Under the pieces are notes generated by a model. The model saw nothing but the letters and a program-made list of their open reading frames with translations, did not search any database and was not told the DNA's origin. Position numbers and translations under genes: made by a program. This document shows, one piece after another, positions 48,821 through 58,025 of a DNA stretch of 64,000 bases; within the stretch, counting starts at the first letter, position 1, and every line of letters starts with the position of its first letter. The stretch is from JADLHS01 sp964594985 (GTDB taxonomy: Bacteria > Verrucomicrobiota > Verrucomicrobiia > Limisphaerales > JADLHS01): assembly GCA_964594985.1 (NCBI GenBank), contig CAZQNQ010000005.1, positions 219,787 to 283,786 of the forward strand. Reading direction: 5' to 3'.

Positions 48821-49540
48821 ATGAAGACAACCAAACAACTCGCCGTCGCCTCGGCCACGGCGGCGCTGCTCGTCAGTTCCGCCCTCGCCGCCACCTATAA
48901 CGACGCGACCGGAGATCTGCTCGGCGCAGGCTGGGCCACGCATCTGGACATCACTTCCGTCGAGGTGAACAACACGGCCACCGACATTTCCTTCAAGATC
49001 AATCTGGCCGGCGACCCGGTTGCGACCAGTTGGGGCGAATATCAGATCTCGATTGATAGCATCCTGGGCGGCGCAACGAGCGGAACGGTGCCGAACGGTC
49101 GCCCCATCAGCATGTCCAGCGGCATGGATTACTGGGTCCGGAGTTGGAACGGCGGCGCGGAGACTTACCACTGGAATGCGGGCGGACCCTATTGGGAACT
49201 GGATAATGCCACGTGGGGCGCGAACCCCGGCAATCTGCAAGTCCCGGTACGGACCCCAGGCTCGGTCACATTGACCACCAGTCTGGCTTCGTTGGGTTTG
49301 TCGGGCGGCGACAGTTTCTATTTTGATATTTCTTCATCGGGCGGAACTCCGACGGACAGCGCGATTGATGCATTGGCCAATCCGAATCCGACGGCGGCTT
49401 CCGGCGATTGGGTGTCGCCCTACGACTCGGGAGCGAATGTTTATCAATACACCGTCACCGCCGTGCCTGAGCCGGCCAGCATGGCGCTCGCGGCGTTTGG
49501 ATTGAGCGCGCTGGTGTTGCTGCGCCGGAAAGTTTCTTGA
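48821..49540 (+). CDS. PEP-CTERM protein with one copy of the ~190-residue domain
   Basis: A 239-residue protein: signal peptide (to about residue 23), one copy of the repeated domain (about 24-212) and a C-terminal PEP-CTERM sorting signal (VPEPASMALAAFGLSALVLLRR), so an exosortase should cleave it and attach it to the envelope. Its leader CCCGACACAAC...ATGAAGACAACC resembles that of the preceding gene (CCCGACACAATTGTATGAAC), indicating recent duplication of the gene with its leader. It is followed by a GAAA-loop terminator. Confidence 0.9.
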   Translation: MKTTKQLAVASATAALLVSSALAATYNDATGDLLGAGWATHLDITSVEVNNTATDISFKINLAGDPVATSWGEYQISIDSILGGATSGTVPNGRPISMSSGMDYWVRSWNGGAETYHWNAGGPYWELDNATWGANPGNLQVPVRTPGSVTLTTSLASLGLSGGDSFYFDISSSGGTPTDSAIDALANPNPTAASGDWVSPYDSGANVYQYTVTAVPEPASMALAAFGLSALVLLRRKVS

Positions 49541-49558
49541 GACGTTGTTGGGGTAAGA

Positions 49559-49590
49559 AAGCCGTTGTCCGAAAGGGCAACGGCTTTTCT
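49559..49590 (+). terminator. Rho-independent terminator with GAAA tetraloop
   Basis: A stem AAGCCGTTGTCC / GGGCAACGGCTT (about 12 bp, one G-U pair) closed by GAAA at 49571-49574 and followed by TTCTGTTCTT. It ends the two-gene unit and separates it from the convergent GH87-like gene. Confidence 0.93.
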
Positions 49591-49620
49591 GTTCTTCCGC
49601 GGAGCCAACTCACCGCCCCA

Positions 49621-52458
49621 TCACGGAATCACTTTGATCCGGTAATACTTCGTCGCGTTGGTCGCGGCGTTGTCGGTGTAGCTGGTTGATGGGCCGGAGG
49701 CGGTCAGCGCGCCGCTGATGGCGTTGAAGCCGGTTGTAAGATTGGTCGTGGCTTCGACCTGATACGTCCGATTCGAGACGCTGGACCAGGTCAGCAGATT
49801 TCCATTTTCAAAACCCGTGATGCGCAGGACCGAATCCGCGTCGAACAAACTCGTGCCGGCGAGGTCTTCGGCGCTGTTGCTCATGCCATCGCCGTCCTGA
49901 TCGCCATTCGGGGCGAGCAAAATCACCCCCGCGCTGGAGGCGCTGACCGGTCCTTCCAGGTTGCTGTTGTTGATAACGCTCACGGAGGCGTAAAGTGTAT
50001 TGCCGATCACGTTGGTCGCGGCGGCATTGGTGCTCGTCACGATGGCGTTCAACACATTCGACGCACCCGGCGTAGTTCCCACGCACAGGCGATAACTCAA
50101 TCCGCTGCCATCCCAGTCAATCACTGGCGGCCAATTGAAATCCACCACAGTGCCGAGTGCATACGGTTTGGGCGACGCCGGTGGCGATGCCAGCGCGTAT
50201 CTGACCTGATAGTTGGCGTTGTTCACAAAAAAAGCGCTGGCGGTGGTGTTGCTGAAAGTGGTCGAGCGGAACAGCCCGCCGCCCCGCGTGTTGACTTGAA
50301 ACCCAGACGAGCCGGCAGCGTTCACGCTCACGTTATCGAAGATTGTGCCACTGATCGAGCGCGAGGAACTTGTGCCGCTCAGAAAAATCCCCTGATAAGT
50401 GCTGTCGTTGAAAGCATTGTTGGTCACGTTGATTGCCGCCGTGATGTCGCCGTCGTGCGCGAACAGCCACAACGCGCCGACATCAGTCGCAAAATCGTAA
50501 CTGCGGCTGCCGCAGCGATCCAACTGGTTGCCCTGGATCAACGTCGTGCCCCCGAACGGAAAGGCGGCAAAGCGGTTCGCCACCTGGATGCCCGCGCCGT
50601 TGACAACGATGTCCTGAATCCAGTTGTTCACCGCCGCATTGTTGTTCCCGCCGTAGATGCCGATGCCGTTGGCCAGGAGCGGCAGTTGAATGGTGTTGTT
50701 CTGGAAAAGATTGCTTTGGTTCGGCGCCGTGCCGTATTCGGAATCCGACCACATCGCCATACCGTCATCGCCGGTGTTGCGGACGCTGCAATGCTCCACG
50801 CGCGTGTTGACGACGCCATAGGCGAGATTGATGCCGTCGGCAAAAGTGTTGCGCATCCGGCATTGCGTGATCAGCAGCCCCGTCGTCGGGCCATCAATCC
50901 ACATGCCTGGGACGGTATGCTCGACCCAGACATTCGAGATCACCGAGCCGTTGCCATACAACCCTTCGATGCCGGTCGCACCGCTGCCCGCGACATTGGC
51001 CGTTCGCGTCGTCGTCGAGCCATCGAGCTTGAAGTCGGAAAGCCGGATCGTGCCGCCGAGTCCGTAGAGATTGAGCTTCGAACCCTGGAGCAACGAGTGC
51101 CACATCCCCGCACCGCGAATCGTGAGGTTCGAGATATAAACCCGGTTCGTGACGATGAAGCGTCCCGGCGGAATCCACAGGCCCTTGCCCTGCGATTGCG
51201 CGGCGGTCACGGCGTTCTTGAACGCGGTCGTATCGTCCGTGCTGTCATTGGGCGTCGCCCCGTAACTCGCAATGGACAAAAAATTCGCCGGCAGGCTGCC
51301 CGCGGCGGACACTTGCTCGAAGTCCACCAGGTCAATCAAGTAATAGCTCGCAGTGTCGCCGGCGTCCTTTTGCAGTCGCACCGTCGTTCCGGCGGGCAGA
51401 TTGCCGATCAGCGCACTCACGTCGTCGAAGAAGTGATGCGCGCTGCCTTGCCCCGGCGTGTTGGAATAAGGATACGCTCCGTAAACCCAACTGAACGCCG
51501 AGGTCAGCGTCAGGTCCTGGGCGTGAATGCCGTTGGTGTAAAGACTTAGTGTGCGAGTGTCGCCCGCGCCATCGCCGGAATCAGGAATGCAGAAGCGCAC
51601 GACGATGGAGTTCGCCGCTTCAGCGAGGGTGAATTGTACATACTGTCCGGTGCTGTTCAAATTCACGGCGCGCCGGCGTGAAGCTTCGGAGGCTTGAGTC
51701 AGGAACGTCCGATTGGGTCCGATGATCGAGCCGGTGGTGACAGCGTCTTCGGCTTCGTATTCGCGATACGGGAGCGATGCACCCACGCCGGTCGCCGGGG
51801 GCTGCGGTGGCGCGGGATTCGTCAGGGTGTATTGATAAACATTTGCCGCCGAGTCGTACGGGCTGACCCAATTGCCGGACGCACCCGTGGGCAGTGGATT
51901 AGCCAACGCATCCACTGCGCTGTCCGTTCCCGTGCTGCCCGACGTATAAATATCGAAAGCAAAAGTGTCGCCCGCCGACAATCCCAGCGAAGCGAGCGTC
52001 GTGGTCAGCGTGACCGACGAAGCCGTCTTAACCGGAGTTTGAATCGCGCTGGGCGGATTCCACGTCGCGTGGTCCAGTACCCAGGACGAACCGGAACTCT
52101 GCCAGTGATACGTTTCCGCGCCAGTGTCCCAACTGCGAACCCAATAATCCATGCCGCTGGAAATCGTGATGGGGCGATTCGGCGGAACGGTGCCGCTGGT
52201 CGCGCCGCCGGGGATGCGGTTGATGCCGATGTTGTATTGCCCCCAGTTCACCGCGCTGGGATTGCCGGCGAGATTGATCGTGAAGGAAATGTCCGTCGCG
52301 GTGTGATTGACCTCGACCGAGGTGATGTCCAGATGCGGCCAGGAGCCGAGCAATGTGCCGTCACCTGTGGCATCGCTGTAAGAAGCAGCAAGGATCGGAT
52401 GCGAGCCGAGGAGTGCGAGCGCAGAAATAATGCTGAGGGTTTTCGTTTTGGTCAGCAC
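49621..52458 (-). CDS. GH87-like (mycodextranase-type) beta-helix protein with repeated domain
   Basis: A 945-residue secreted protein. Signal peptide to about residue 24; one copy of the 190-residue domain (about 25-213); a carbohydrate-binding region YREYEAEDAVTTGSIIGPNR (about 231-380) ending IDLVDFEQV; then a right-handed parallel beta-helix (ASYGATPNDSTDDTTAFKNAV; IRGAGMWHS; VRNTGDDGMAMWS, with a DD pair likely catalytic). This order is that of GH87 alpha-1,3-glucanases. The C-terminus has a Ca-type DQDGDGMSN motif and a YQVEATTNLTTGF tail. Substrate alpha-1,3-glucan is inferred from family resemblance only. Confidence 0.8.
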   Translation of the reverse strand: MLTKTKTLSIISALALLGSHPILAASYSDATGDGTLLGSWPHLDITSVEVNHTATDISFTINLAGNPSAVNWGQYNIGINRIPGGATSGTVPPNRPITISSGMDYWVRSWDTGAETYHWQSSGSSWVLDHATWNPPSAIQTPVKTASSVTLTTTLASLGLSAGDTFAFDIYTSGSTGTDSAVDALANPLPTGASGNWVSPYDSAANVYQYTLTNPAPPQPPATGVGASLPYREYEAEDAVTTGSIIGPNRTFLTQASEASRRRAVNLNSTGQYVQFTLAEAANSIVVRFCIPDSGDGAGDTRTLSLYTNGIHAQDLTLTSAFSWVYGAYPYSNTPGQGSAHHFFDDVSALIGNLPAGTTVRLQKDAGDTASYYLIDLVDFEQVSAAGSLPANFLSIASYGATPNDSTDDTTAFKNAVTAAQSQGKGLWIPPGRFIVTNRVYISNLTIRGAGMWHSLLQGSKLNLYGLGGTIRLSDFKLDGSTTTRTANVAGSGATGIEGLYGNGSVISNVWVEHTVPGMWIDGPTTGLLITQCRMRNTFADGINLAYGVVNTRVEHCSVRNTGDDGMAMWSDSEYGTAPNQSNLFQNNTIQLPLLANGIGIYGGNNNAAVNNWIQDIVVNGAGIQVANRFAAFPFGGTTLIQGNQLDRCGSRSYDFATDVGALWLFAHDGDITAAINVTNNAFNDSTYQGIFLSGTSSSRSISGTIFDNVSVNAAGSSGFQVNTRGGGLFRSTTFSNTTASAFFVNNANYQVRYALASPPASPKPYALGTVVDFNWPPVIDWDGSGLSYRLCVGTTPGASNVLNAIVTSTNAAATNVIGNTLYASVSVINNSNLEGPVSASSAGVILLAPNGDQDGDGMSNSAEDLAGTSLFDADSVLRITGFENGNLLTWSSVSNRTYQVEATTNLTTGFNAISGALTASGPSTSYTDNAATNATKYYRIKVIP

Positions 52459-52492
52459 ATCGAGGTAAACAGGTCGGCGTGATCAGCAACAA

Positions 52493-53299
52493 TCACATGG
52501 CGGTGGTTCGTTCCTGCAGCCAGGTGATGTCATTGGGGGAATACTTCTCGTTGCCCGTGCAAGGTGCCGCGCGCCGGACTGGGAACAGGGTGTTACCATC
52601 GCGCCACTTCTTGATTTCCGAATGGCCATCGGCAAAGGAGAATCCCCCGGCCCCGTTGTGCGTCGAGGCGGGCACATCCGTCCACTTCGCCGACGAGTCC
52701 GGTTGCATCCGCACCGAAAAGAAGCCGTCATTGAGACTGTCCGGGCATTCGTCCAGCATGACCCATGTGTTGACCGGGCCGGGCCGGGTGAAATCACTCG
52801 TTTTCAAGAAACGCTTCCATCCCTTGATGGATTGCCCGGAGATGTTGTTGGCGATGTCGCGGGTGTCGCCCACGAAACCATTCATGGAAACGCTCCGCAC
52901 GCGCGGCCCCAACGCCCCCGGCTGATTATCCGCCGGGCACTTGAACACCGCCGTGTTCTTGGCCACGTAGGGGCCGATCTGGCCATCAGTCAACTTGACT
53001 GTGTCGGTGTTCTGCGAGTTGGGTGCCGCGGGGCTGTCCCACGACAACACGCCATTCACCCAGGCCGGCAAGTTGATCGCGCCCGGATTGGCCGGATAGG
53101 TATCGCTGTTGTCGTCCACATACATGTGGATGGCCACCTGGAGTTGCTTGAGATTATTCAGGCAGTAAATCCCCTGCGCCTTGGTTTTGGCTTTGCTGAG
53201 GGCGGGCAACAACATGGCCGCCAGAATTGCGATGATGGCGATGACCACCAGCAACTCGATCAATGTAAATCCGGTTTGGCGCTGCTTCTGAACTCTCAC
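52493..53299 (-). CDS. Type II secretion/prepilin-like protein (N-methylation, DG-type)
   Basis: A 268-residue pseudopilin-like protein. The prepilin peptidase site GFTLIELLVVIAIIAILAAMLLPAL is near residues 9-33, followed by YCLNNLKQLQ and a C-terminal domain with STHNGAGGFSFADGHSEIKKW, the late G-x-x-F-x-D-G motif of the large 'prepilin-type N-terminal cleavage/methylation, H-X9-DG' family in Verrucomicrobia and Planctomycetes. It may form surface fibres or a secretion complex. The GTG at 53299 (MRVQKQRQTGF) is preferred; codons before it do not fit. A candidate operator shared with the GH13 region lies 127 bases upstream. Confidence 0.9.
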   Translation of the reverse strand: MRVQKQRQTGFTLIELLVVIAIIAILAAMLLPALSKAKTKAQGIYCLNNLKQLQVAIHMYVDDNSDTYPANPGAINLPAWVNGVLSWDSPAAPNSQNTDTVKLTDGQIGPYVAKNTAVFKCPADNQPGALGPRVRSVSMNGFVGDTRDIANNISGQSIKGWKRFLKTSDFTRPGPVNTWVMLDECPDSLNDGFFSVRMQPDSSAKWTDVPASTHNGAGGFSFADGHSEIKKWRDGNTLFPVRRAAPCTGNEKYSPNDITWLQERTTAM

Positions 53300-53425
53300 G
53301 ATTAAACCTTTGCTTCCATTTGCTACTCGTCCCGCTGGAACTCTGTGGCCCGGCTTGCGATTCCGGCTCTCGTCGTGTTCTGGCGTGATGTTGAGGTTAA
53401 TGTAGCAGCCGCAGCGCAATTGGGT

Positions 53426-53440
53426 ATCGCATGAAATGTG
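53426..53440. promoter_or_regulatory. Candidate operator ATCGCATGAAATGTG
   Basis: Second copy of the 15-mer found at 47116-47130, here between the LuxR-type regulator (its stop lies at 53500) and the prepilin-like gene. The exact identity of 15 bases across 6 kb in noncoding sequence is unlikely to be chance alone. Confidence 0.5.
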
Positions 53441-53499
53441 CGTTCGGAAAGCCCGGCCCATACGATGTTTAAGCCGATGGAAGCCGCGTCCTTCACCGC

Positions 53500-54123
53500 T
53501 CAACGTCGCAGGTATTTGGCCACCGCTTCCGTCCGGGATTGGACATGCAATTTCTCGTAGATATGCCGGAGGTGCGTGCGGATGGTGTTGATGCTGATGC
53601 CAAGCTCATCGGCGATCTGCTTGTAAGCCAGACCGCGTGACAGGCAATCCAATACCCGTTCCTCCCGCGGGGAAAGCTGATTTTCCGGCTCGGCAGCGCT
53701 GTTCGCGGACTGAAACGAGGCCACCACTTTGCGCGCGATCGCATGGGACATCGGCGAGCCGCCCGCGAGGACATCGCGGATCGCCTGGAGCAATTCATCA
53801 GGCGTGAAACGCTTGAGCAGATAACCCGTCGCGCCGGCGGCCAGCGCGTTGAAGATTTTTTCCGTGTCTTCGTAAACCGTCAACATCATCACCTGCACCT
53901 TGGGCATCAGCGCCTTCAAATGCTTCACACACTCGATGCCGTCCATGCCCGCCATGTTGATGTCCATCAAGACGACATCCGGTTGGTCTTTCGGCAGGTT
54001 CTTCAAAGCCGCGTCCGCGCTGCCGTAGATGCTCACGCATCGGAAGCCTGGCGAGCCGTTCACAAACGTCGCGATGGACTCGCACAGCTTTTTTTCGTCA
54101 TCAACGATGGATACGGAGATCAT
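53500..54123 (-). CDS. LuxR-family response regulator (NarL/FixJ type)
   Basis: A 207-residue two-domain regulator: receiver with phospho-acceptor D54 (VVLMDINMAGMDGIE) and a conserved KRFTPDELLQAI near the end, then a helix-turn-helix (LSPREERVLDCLSRGLAYKQIADELGISINTIRTHL, about 145-180). The ATG at 54123 starts MISVSIVDDEKK, exactly the family start. It lies 13 bases downstream of the sensor kinase gene, its evident partner. It is a plausible binder of the shared 15-mer. Confidence 0.93.
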   Translation of the reverse strand: MISVSIVDDEKKLCESIATFVNGSPGFRCVSIYGSADAALKNLPKDQPDVVLMDINMAGMDGIECVKHLKALMPKVQVMMLTVYEDTEKIFNALAAGATGYLLKRFTPDELLQAIRDVLAGGSPMSHAIARKVVASFQSANSAAEPENQLSPREERVLDCLSRGLAYKQIADELGISINTIRTHLRHIYEKLHVQSRTEAVAKYLRR

Positions 54124-54136
54124 GGGTTTGCTTTTC

Positions 54137-57100
54137 TCACACCGCGTTGGGAAAGGAAAGCACGAAGCGGATGGTGGTGCCGTTTCCGGGCTGTGATTCC
54201 ACCAGACAGCGCCCACCGAGTTGGGCGACGCGTTGCCGCATGTTGCGCAGCCCGTTGCCGAATCCGGCGCTCGACGGCGCTGCGGCCAGCCGTTCCGAAT
54301 TCGGATCAATTCCAACGCCATTGTCCGTGATGGCAATTTCAAATTCACTGCCGCGACAGGTCATCTCGATCTTCACCTTGGTCGCCTGGGAATGTTTGAG
54401 GATGTTGGTCAGCGATTCGTCCACGGACAGGAACAAATGATGCCGCGACTGCGCGGAGAGCGGTTGGGCCGGGATTTGGCCCGGGATGAGCAGCTCGCAT
54501 TCGATGCCGGTGCGCCGGAAGTAATCGCGCGTGTATTGAGCGATGTAGGAAACCAGATGCTCCAGTGAATCATTCTGCGGATTCACCGCCCAGACGATTT
54601 CATCCAATGATTGCAGCACTTCGCGTGAATCATCGGAGATGGCGGAAATCTGCTCCCGCACTTCTTGCGAAACCGTGTCGTTGCGGCGGGTGTGTTCACT
54701 CAGGAACGAGATACGACATAACTTCGCGCCCATGATGTCATGTAAATCCTGAGCGATGCGCGTGCGTTCCCGTTCCAACATCCGCTCCTGCTCCAGCCGT
54801 TTGAGCCGGCGCTGGGATTTTCGTTTTTCCACAATGCGGGTCGTGCCCGCGCCGACCACGATGGTCCCGAGCGCCAGCGCCCCGATGAACCACCACGTTT
54901 GCCAGAAGTGGCGCAACACTTCCACCGCCAGACCGTCACCCACTTCATTCCAGACGCCGTCCGCATTGCAGGCGATCACCCGGAAGCGATACGTCCCCGG
55001 CGGCACAAAACCATAAAAGGCCGAACGCCGTGTTCCGGCATCCACCCAATCAGGGTCGAGGCCCTCGAGGCGATAGCGAAACCGGATTCGTTCCGGCGCA
55101 TCAAAACTCAGGCCGGTGTAGCGAAACTCGATGCGATGTTTGTCCGGCGGCAAACGAAGAAAGCTCGAAGTGGCCGACGGCGAACCGTTGACAGTTTCCC
55201 CCTCATTTTCCCGAAGCTTTCCCAAGGCCCGGAACTCCTCGCCGGACACGCCGTTGACCAATGTCTGTTCCAGCACCACCGCCGGCGCGGGCGCGCTGAC
55301 GGAGATGTGTTGCGGGTCAACCACCACGATGCCTTTGAGTGTGGAAAACCAGAGCAGGCCGGACCGGGGTTTCAACCCGGAAGAAAAATAGCCGCCGGTG
55401 CATTCCTCGGACAACATGCCCTCGGCGCGCCCGAAGAATTGCGGATAGATCACGGAAATTTTCTGCGCCGCCAGATCGTCGAGGTCCTGCTTGCCGACGC
55501 GCACGATGCCACGATTGCCGCCGAGCCAGAGATGATCCGCGTCGTCCTCCAGGATTTGCGAAATCGTATTGTCCGGCAATCCCTCGCGCGTTGTCACCGT
55601 TGCGATCTTGTCTCCCCGCAACCGACTCAAACCGCCGCCCGCGCTGCCGATCCACAACGTGTTCTGTGCATCGAGATGCAGCGTCCGAATCCAGCCGCTT
55701 GGTAGGCCTGTGATTCGCTGCCGCCGCGAAAACCCTTCGCCCGCAAACCGGAACAACCCGTCGCCTTCCGTGCCGACCCACAGACCGTTCTCATTATCCG
55801 GCACGATGGCGGAAATCGCGTAACCGTGCGGTGAGTTTGTCAGTGCTTGCCACGTTCCATTCGCGAATCGCCAGAGTTCGCCTTCGCGCGTTCCTGCCCA
55901 CAGAACACCTGTTGCACTTTCCGCCAGCACGCTGATGGTCAAATTGTTCAACGCTGCGATGCCGCCGCCGGCTTCGGCATTCGCGGGATTCGTGAATTGC
56001 AGCAAGCCGAAAGCTCCAGCGAGCCAGGCGCTGCCGTCACGCGCCGCCAGAAGTGTGTTGATGCGCGGTTCTTGCGCCGAAATGCCCGGGAGCACCAGCC
56101 GGCTGAATCGTTGCCCGTCCCAGCGGAAGACGCCTTCGTTCGCCTTGCTCGCCCAGATCCCGCCGGGACTGACTTCGGCCAAGCCTTGCACCGCGCCGTA
56201 ACCGAGTCCTTGATTGTGACTCAGCGCGATCAGTTTTTTCGGCAACAAACGATTGAGTCCACCATGCGTGCCGACCCACAGCCGGCCTTCGCGATCCACC
56301 AGCAAAGCTTCCACCAGATTGTCCGATAAACCGCTGCTCGCATTGATGGCTTCCAGTTTGCCGCCGCGAAATTGAAACAAGCCTTCGCCGACCGATCCCG
56401 CCCAGACCGTGCCGTCCGGCGCTTCGGCCAAGGTGCTGATGTAGCGGCGCAACAAATGTCGCGGCACACCGTAGCGCCGCCACTCGTTGCCCTCGCGACA
56501 CAAGACCATCGCATCGCCCGCGCCGATCCAGATGCGCCCCGCCTGATCCACCAACACGCAGTGCGGGTCTTGCAACAGCGAATCCAAAGCCGCATCGCGA
56601 AGCTGAGTGAACTGGCCGGCTTTGAAGGAGAAAACGCCCGTCTCGGATGCGCCCAGCCACATCGTGCCCGCGCGATCACAAAACAACGTGGTGATGTTCT
56701 TTCCCTCGAACTGAGTCAGACCGCTGACTGTCACCGCCCGACCCTCGTGCCAGATGGCCAACCCTGCTTTTGTTCCCACCCAAAGCCGTCCTTCGCGATC
56801 TTCCGCCAGCGCCGTGACGGAATCCGATGGCAGGCCCTCGCGCGTCGTAATGGTTTTCAGCTTTCCGCCCTGCCAGAATCCCAAGCCGCCCCCGACGCTG
56901 CCGATCCACAGTCCGCCGCGACTATCCCCGTACAAAGCCTGCACCGGGCCGTTTTGGAAACCTTCCGCCGAACCGAACGAAAGAAAGTTCACGCCATCAA
57001 ACCGACTGACGCCATCATCGCTGCCAACCCAGAGATAACCATTGCGCGTCTGCGCCAGCGCCCGCACAAAATTTTGCGGCAAGCCTTGCTCGCGTTGCCA

Positions 57101-57922
57101 CGATCGGAACGTGAACGGCATCTGTTCCTGGCGCAGCCCGGGAATGATGCCCGCCGGGCCGGCGCGATTCGCATTCACGAAATCGTCGAACGAGGTCGCC
57201 ACGGCCATTTCACTGAAGATCCAGCCATCCCCACCGCCGCCATGCCGTAGATGGATTTGATCGAACGACGCGTTTGCCTTGAACTTGGCGATGAGTTGTT
57301 CTGACTGACCTGATTCCGTCGCGCCCGGTTGCAAGTCCGGGTCCAGCCAGACCGTCACCAGGTCATCCTCGCCCGGAACATATTGCACCTTGAAAACGAT
57401 GGTCCGCTCGATTCCCCAGTAAGGCAGCTCGTAAGTGTAGAACGTGCCTGCGCCGGAGCGCTCCGGTTTGGACGACTTCAAATCAATGTAATCCTCGACG
57501 CGATTGGTTGTTCCCGGCAATACCGCCGGAAACGCACTGTAGGCCCAGGCGCGAAGGGCGTTGCCCACGGCCAACCGCTCATGTGGACCCTCAAACAATT
57601 GAAACGCGGCAAAGTATTCCTCCGTGCTGGCATCCGATAACGGCTCGACATGTACTTTGAAATACAACACATCGCTCGCCGCATCGTCCCGCCGCAGCAC
57701 CCCGCCAAGGATGTCCGGCCCCGGCCCGGTTTCGTGAACCTGGGTCGTCCCCAGATCGCTCCACAACAAGGTCGCGGGGCAAACATATGCTCCCAGCGCC
57801 AAGGTTAGAAGTGTTGTGCCGGCGATGATGGCGCATCGGATATTCTGACAGCGAATGTGGAAAGATCCGTTGCGCGGTTGTCCTCGGAGAGGCAAAAAAG
57901 CAGCGGCGCGCTCGCGGGTCAT
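54137..57922 (-). CDS. Hybrid propeller sensor histidine kinase (Reg_prop/Y_Y_Y, HisKA_3)
   Basis: A 1261-residue membrane sensor. A signal/anchor (about 30-45) is followed by an unusual beta-rich domain (about 50-230, WSDLGTTQVHETGPGPDIL), about 14 regulator-propeller repeats of the type GLPxxxxxALxxDxxGxLWVGTxxGL, a Y_Y_Y domain (about 900-1000: HRIEFRYTGLSFDAPERIRFRYRL, split here), a membrane helix (about 1012-1030), HisKA_3 with H1061 (QDLHDIMGAKL) and an HATPase (SVDESLTNILKHSQA; DNGVGID; GFGNGLRNM). Such sensors detect polysaccharide fragments in Bacteroidetes and Verrucomicrobia. Confidence 0.93.
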   Translation of the reverse strand: MTRERAAAFLPLRGQPRNGSFHIRCQNIRCAIIAGTTLLTLALGAYVCPATLLWSDLGTTQVHETGPGPDILGGVLRRDDAASDVLYFKVHVEPLSDASTEEYFAAFQLFEGPHERLAVGNALRAWAYSAFPAVLPGTTNRVEDYIDLKSSKPERSGAGTFYTYELPYWGIERTIVFKVQYVPGEDDLVTVWLDPDLQPGATESGQSEQLIAKFKANASFDQIHLRHGGGGDGWIFSEMAVATSFDDFVNANRAGPAGIIPGLRQEQMPFTFRSWQREQGLPQNFVRALAQTRNGYLWVGSDDGVSRFDGVNFLSFGSAEGFQNGPVQALYGDSRGGLWIGSVGGGLGFWQGGKLKTITTREGLPSDSVTALAEDREGRLWVGTKAGLAIWHEGRAVTVSGLTQFEGKNITTLFCDRAGTMWLGASETGVFSFKAGQFTQLRDAALDSLLQDPHCVLVDQAGRIWIGAGDAMVLCREGNEWRRYGVPRHLLRRYISTLAEAPDGTVWAGSVGEGLFQFRGGKLEAINASSGLSDNLVEALLVDREGRLWVGTHGGLNRLLPKKLIALSHNQGLGYGAVQGLAEVSPGGIWASKANEGVFRWDGQRFSRLVLPGISAQEPRINTLLAARDGSAWLAGAFGLLQFTNPANAEAGGGIAALNNLTISVLAESATGVLWAGTREGELWRFANGTWQALTNSPHGYAISAIVPDNENGLWVGTEGDGLFRFAGEGFSRRQRITGLPSGWIRTLHLDAQNTLWIGSAGGGLSRLRGDKIATVTTREGLPDNTISQILEDDADHLWLGGNRGIVRVGKQDLDDLAAQKISVIYPQFFGRAEGMLSEECTGGYFSSGLKPRSGLLWFSTLKGIVVVDPQHISVSAPAPAVVLEQTLVNGVSGEEFRALGKLRENEGETVNGSPSATSSFLRLPPDKHRIEFRYTGLSFDAPERIRFRYRLEGLDPDWVDAGTRRSAFYGFVPPGTYRFRVIACNADGVWNEVGDGLAVEVLRHFWQTWWFIGALALGTIVVGAGTTRIVEKRKSQRRLKRLEQERMLERERTRIAQDLHDIMGAKLCRISFLSEHTRRNDTVSQEVREQISAISDDSREVLQSLDEIVWAVNPQNDSLEHLVSYIAQYTRDYFRRTGIECELLIPGQIPAQPLSAQSRHHLFLSVDESLTNILKHSQATKVKIEMTCRGSEFEIAITDNGVGIDPNSERLAAAPSSAGFGNGLRNMRQRVAQLGGRCLVESQPGNGTTIRFVLSFPNAV

Positions 57923-58025
57923 GACTTATCAGTAGGCGAAACCCCCGTTGGGCCACAAGTCCTGAGTCGTTGGGCCGCTCAGTTTGCAAATTGCAAAAGG
58001 CCATCCGCTCCGGGTAAGGTGGTAC

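Noticed and set aside
54294..54305. TCCGAATTCGGA palindrome in the sensor kinase gene as another member of the CGAATTCG family
   Set aside because: Only 12 bp, in ordinary coding sequence, without longer arms or TTCTAA flanks; expected by chance.
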